9,646 bases of DNA from an uncultured Sulfurovum sp. Lineage in GTDB: Bacteria > Campylobacterota > Campylobacteria > Campylobacterales > Sulfurovaceae. Below are positions 6,898 to 9,646 of this stretch, in pieces. The stretch covers positions 1-9,646 of the forward strand of contig CACVAR010000030.1 in NCBI GenBank assembly GCA_902727905.1, in the 5' to 3' direction. The notes below the pieces were generated by a model. The model ran no database searches, was not told the DNA's origin, and was given only the letters and a program-made list of their open reading frames with translations. The position numbers and the translations under genes were made by a program. The first letter of the stretch is position 1; each line of letters opens with the position of its first letter.

Positions 6898-8214
6898 TTG
6901 ATTTTGAATCATTTTAAGAAGAGGACCTTCTTGTTTGTAAAGAATAGACTCTAAAACAATTGCATTGGTATTACATGTTAGAGATTTATTAATTTTATTA
7001 TCTTTCTCATAAATCCCTGTGTACCACCCTCTATCACTCTGAAGAGGTTTCAACGCATCAACTAATTTTTTAGTATAATTACTGTCGTACAAGGCATCCA
7101 TTGCAAATGATGCTTTCGTACTTAACTGCTTCATCTCATTAATAAGATTACCATGCTCATCAATCGCAGCCCACTTATCTTTGTTCACATACACATTGTT
7201 ATAAACAAAGTAAGGAGCCTGATCTAAATGATCTTCCGTTACAGCTGTTAAGATTTTTGTATCTTTATAACGTTGTCGTTGTGCTTCATATAAACGGTAT
7301 GAAAACTCTTTTGAGAAATAATCCCATCCAAACTCTAAACCATCTAACATATACGGTTCCATTACAACATAGTTATTCGCATCAGAATGTGCCTTGTCTC
7401 TTTTATCATACGGTACTTCAATATCATAAATATCGATAAACTCTAAGTACTTGTCATAACGTAAAGCATTCGTAATATCAACACCAAAGGTTGCAAACAT
7501 CTTAGAAGTATATTGCTCATATCCTAAACGTCCTTCTTGAAGAAGTGACTCATTACCATCTTCAACAACAGCACCATATAAAGCACCCTGTTTGGTCATT
7601 TCTCTAACATTCCATCGCATTAGAATTTGACGTAACTCTTTATGATACTCTGGTTGATTAAACTGAACATACGCCATAGGAATCAAAATACGACCAATAT
7701 CAATCGCTGACCAACCAATACCATCTTTTGTATCCACATTCGCATAGTCGGTCATGGCTAAGGTAGAAGCATTATAAACTTTGTTAGGAAGTACGCCTCT
7801 ATAAAGTTCAATCTTTCCTAAAGTTGTTAATGCTGTACGCATACGCTTATCATATTCTGAAGCATCAATCAACGCTAACTTCTCAGCAGCAATCAATGCC
7901 ATAAGGTAGTTTCCTGTATCCCATAATGTTGTTGAAGGGAAATTATCAACTGAGCTTACTAGCCCTGTCTCTTCATGATAATTATTTTCAAAATAATGCC
8001 ATGCTGTCTTTGCAACTTCCATATCATAAGCTGTAAGTACTTTTTTACTTACATTTAAATCAGGAGCAATAACTCTTTCAATTTCAATGACACCCAGCCC
8101 TTGTTTTCGGAGGTCAAGATTATTTAAAAAGTAGATGAAAATACTACCAAACACTAACGCAGCCAAAAAGACCATATGATGTCTAGCTCGTTTTAAATTT
8201 TTATACTTATCCAT
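6895..8214 (-). CDS. Membrane-anchored single-domain DUF3131 protein (putative periplasmic glycan-active protein)
   Basis: This encodes 439 residues from the chosen ATG at 8214. Another in-frame ATG lies two codons earlier (8220), but AAGGA (8222-8226) would be only 1 nt from it and is 7 nt from the second, so I prefer the second. Residues about 12-31 form a membrane anchor (HHMVFLAALVFGSIFIYFL), with the remainder periplasmic. The DUF3131 domain (PF11329 type) spans about 64-430. It has WD (D99), LPN (143-145), GWSAxD (D172), MEPY (E286), AVTEDHLD (E327, D328, D331), STKA, GWYTGIYE and NTNAIVLES. These same motifs occur in copy 1 of the protein at 1-2999. The conserved acids are candidates for catalysis, if this is a glycosidase-like barrel; that is inference. 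The upstream stop TAA overlaps this gene's ribosome site, and the downstream opgC-like gene is similarly coupled. Function in a shared glycan pathway with OpgC is likely but unproven. Confidence 0.85.
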   Translation of the reverse strand: MDKYKNLKRARHHMVFLAALVFGSIFIYFLNNLDLRKQGLGVIEIERVIAPDLNVSKKVLTAYDMEVAKTAWHYFENNYHEETGLVSSVDNFPSTTLWDTGNYLMALIAAEKLALIDASEYDKRMRTALTTLGKIELYRGVLPNKVYNASTLAMTDYANVDTKDGIGWSAIDIGRILIPMAYVQFNQPEYHKELRQILMRWNVREMTKQGALYGAVVEDGNESLLQEGRLGYEQYTSKMFATFGVDITNALRYDKYLEFIDIYDIEVPYDKRDKAHSDANNYVVMEPYMLDGLEFGWDYFSKEFSYRLYEAQRQRYKDTKILTAVTEDHLDQAPYFVYNNVYVNKDKWAAIDEHGNLINEMKQLSTKASFAMDALYDSNYTKKLVDALKPLQSDRGWYTGIYEKDNKINKSLTCNTNAIVLESILYKQEGPLLKMIQNQ

Positions 8215-8221
8215 TTTCATG

Positions 8222-8227
8222 TCCTTA
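8222..8227 (-). promoter_or_regulatory. Ribosome binding site of the DUF3131 gene overlapping the OmpA-like stop codon
   Basis: The minus strand reads TAAGGA: TAA (8225-8227) ends the OmpA-domain gene and AAGGA serves the DUF3131 gene. The 7-nt spacing to the ATG at 8214 decides the start there over the ATG at 8220. Confidence 0.7.
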
Positions 8228-9646
8228 CTGATTATTTATTTTATGGGGAGTCATAACAACTCTCCTATTTTCACTATAGTCATTAGCTGTAGTACCAAAG
8301 TTTATAGGTTTTCTTTTACCAAAAGATTGCATCATAAATCTATGAGAGCTAATACCTCTACTCTTTAAATAAGTAGCTATAGAAGTAGCTCTATTTTTAG
8401 TCAATCTATCATTATATGCATGACTACCACGTGGGTCAGCATGTGTCTCTATGATATATTTATAGGTAGGACAAGCTTCTATTTTACTTACAAAAGTGTC
8501 TAAAATAAAATGTTTAGCTGGATCAATACGGCTACTTCCCGTTCTAAATATCTCCATGTCCATAGTCACACTTTGCTCACAGCTTGCTACTTTTATTGGC
8601 TCTTGCACAATAATCGTTTGCTGTGGTGCTACCACTTCATAACTCACCACTTGCTGTCGAGGAGCCACACGCTCATAAGTCACTACTTTTCGATACAGCT
8701 CTTCACTTCCAAGTGCCATTGTTGGTACATCATTAGAACAAACAAGCTCTTGTTTTTGTACCATAGGCTGAGTAACTACTGGCACAAACTTCTTGACTGG
8801 TGCTATTGGCTGAACTACTTTCTCTTCTACAAATTTTGTTACCACTGGTGCTGCAGCAGCCACAACCACAGGAGCACGTTGATAGGCTCTAGCAGGGTAA
8901 GCTTGTTCTATACTTTCTGGTTTTTTGACAACGGTCTTTTTTGTTACCACTGTTTTTTTAGTAGGAGTTACATATGCTAAACTACCTCTTGACGCATAAT
9001 TTGGTGCTTGTTTTACTACTTTTTTCTCAACAGTTTTAGTCACTACCTTTTTGACTTCAGGCTTTTTTACTACTGCTTTTTTGACTACCGGATTTTTTAC
9101 TTCTGCCTTTTTTACTTCTGGCTTTTTCGCTACTACTTTTTTCTTTTCAACTTTTTTAGTTGTTTTTTTAGCAACCTTTTTAGGCGTAACTTTCTTTTCG
9201 GCTAAAGCTTTGTCTTTGACAAATTTTTCAACTACTTTTACAACAGCTTTAGGAAACCAGTCTTGCAACTTCGCACAATCGGTTGTTCGTTGTGCTGTTT
9301 TCCAAGTAGTGAGTTTCATGTTTAAGTCAGGGTAACGTAAAAGCCTAGCGCCTTCTGTTAACGAAGCTGAAACCGATGCACTACAACAGTTATCATATTT
9401 CTTCTTTTTCTCACCCTTTTTATAGGGTCCTAAAAAAGCTGGAAACGAAGCTGAAATATTAATGGTCGGCTGTCCATACTTCCACTTAACACTGTTTTTG
9501 TCTAAGAGCTTTATGTTATGTTTCTTTAAAATGGCAGCAACTTTTTTCTTAACATCAAAAGCCATTTTCATTTTTCTGCTTTTTGAGCCTTTTAGATAGC
9601 CATCTAAATTAATATAAACGGCTTTTAAACCTTTTAAAGACTTATT
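8225..9646 (-). CDS. OmpA-domain peptidoglycan-binding protein with Lys/Val repeat linker (5' end outside window)
   Basis: The frame stays open to the right edge: 25 codons precede the ATG at 9571 without a stop, reading ...SLKGLKAVYINLDGYLKG. That looks like the same domain, so the ATG at 9571 is internal and the true start and signal peptide lie beyond 9646. Counting from that Met, an N-terminal globular domain of unknown family ends near 120. A Lys/Val-rich segment (about 122-187) with KK-x-x-V pentads follows, then a Pro/Val/Gln-rich linker to about 333. The OmpA C-terminal domain (PF00691 type) covers about 336-445. It contains ETHADPRG (D379) and NDRLTKNRA (R394); the Asp-Arg spacing of 15 matches the residues that hold diaminopimelate in OmpA-family proteins. 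It probably sits in the periplasm or outer membrane, bound to peptidoglycan. The stop TAA overlaps the ribosome site of the DUF3131 gene, marking it as an earlier operon member. Confidence 0.85.
   Translation of the reverse strand, partial: NKSLKGLKAVYINLDGYLKGSKSRKMKMAFDVKKKVAAILKKHNIKLLDKNSVKWKYGQPTINISASFPAFLGPYKKGEKKKKYDNCCSASVSASLTEGARLLRYPDLNMKLTTWKTAQRTTDCAKLQDWFPKAVVKVVEKFVKDKALAEKKVTPKKVAKKTTKKVEKKKVVAKKPEVKKAEVKNPVVKKAVVKKPEVKKVVTKTVEKKVVKQAPNYASRGSLAYVTPTKKTVVTKKTVVKKPESIEQAYPARAYQRAPVVVAAAAPVVTKFVEEKVVQPIAPVKKFVPVVTQPMVQKQELVCSNDVPTMALGSEELYRKVVTYERVAPRQQVVSYEVVAPQQTIIVQEPIKVASCEQSVTMDMEIFRTGSSRIDPAKHFILDTFVSKIEACPTYKYIIETHADPRGSHAYNDRLTKNRATSIATYLKSRGISSHRFMMQSFGKRKPINFGTTANDYSENRRVVMTPHKINNQ
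9038..9127 (-). repeat. Six degenerate 15-bp repeats encoding KK-x-x-V pentads
   Basis: Within the OmpA-domain gene, residues 149-178 (counted from the Met at 9571) read as successive pentads KKPEV, KKAEV, KNPVV, KKAVV, KKPEV, KKVVT. The DNA repeats with a 15-bp period. The highly basic, extended segment could span periplasm or contact acidic polymers. In-frame expansion or contraction by slippage is plausible, so length may vary between strains. Confidence 0.7.

Noticed and set aside
9038..9127. CRISPR-like array
   Set aside because: The 15-bp period is in frame, lacks spacers and encodes a protein linker.
8510..9335. Plus-strand frames opposite the OmpA-domain gene
   Set aside because: Their Phe/Tyr/Ser-rich, repetitive products mirror the Lys/Val-rich coding strand; the minus strand has a clear OmpA domain.

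Overview
This is an AT-rich window in which every supported gene lies on the minus strand, so transcription runs from high to low coordinates. All the predicted products belong to the cell envelope: two membrane-anchored DUF3131-type proteins, an OpgC-like membrane acyltransferase, an OmpA-domain protein, a CAP/SCP lipoprotein and a secreted alpha/beta-hydrolase. The low GC content, AAGGA-type ribosome sites, TATAAT boxes without a clear -35, and the family mix suggest a Gram-negative bacterium, plausibly Campylobacterota (Sulfurimonas/Arcobacter-like). That placement is inference from style; no marker gene is present.

Region 1 (9646 to 5625, minus) is a compact three-gene operon. It starts with an OmpA-domain protein that has a Lys/Val-rich repeat linker and is cut by the right edge of the window. 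A single-domain DUF3131 protein and an OpgC-like multi-pass acyltransferase follow. At both internal junctions the stop codon of one gene lies inside the Shine-Dalgarno sequence of the next, which implies translational coupling. A 9-bp perfect hairpin with a T-tract ends the unit.

Region 2 (about 5281-5673) is a very AT-rich, gene-free stretch. On the minus strand it carries a TATAAT box, a perfect 15-nt palindrome, and a strong GGAGG site followed by an ATG-TAA start-stop. A second TATAAT lies closer to the next gene.

Region 3 (5280 to 3171, minus) is a gene pair 46 nt apart. It encodes a CAP-domain lipoprotein (GTG start) and a secreted two-domain alpha/beta-hydrolase (TTG start) whose N-terminal half looks like a degenerate hydrolase fold.

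Region 4 (2999 to 1, minus) holds a long gene open to the left edge. It encodes a membrane anchor, two tandem DUF3131 domains and a SPOR-like domain. The first DUF3131 copy matches the stand-alone protein motif for motif; the second has lost several of the shared acidic residues.

My working reading, which is inference, is an envelope glycan processing and decoration system. The DUF3131 proteins would act on a periplasmic glycan, the OpgC-like protein would acylate it, and the OmpA and SPOR domains would tie the machinery to peptidoglycan. The esterase could remove acyl groups. No glycosyltransferase or OpgG/OpgH is visible in the window, so the glycan is unknown.
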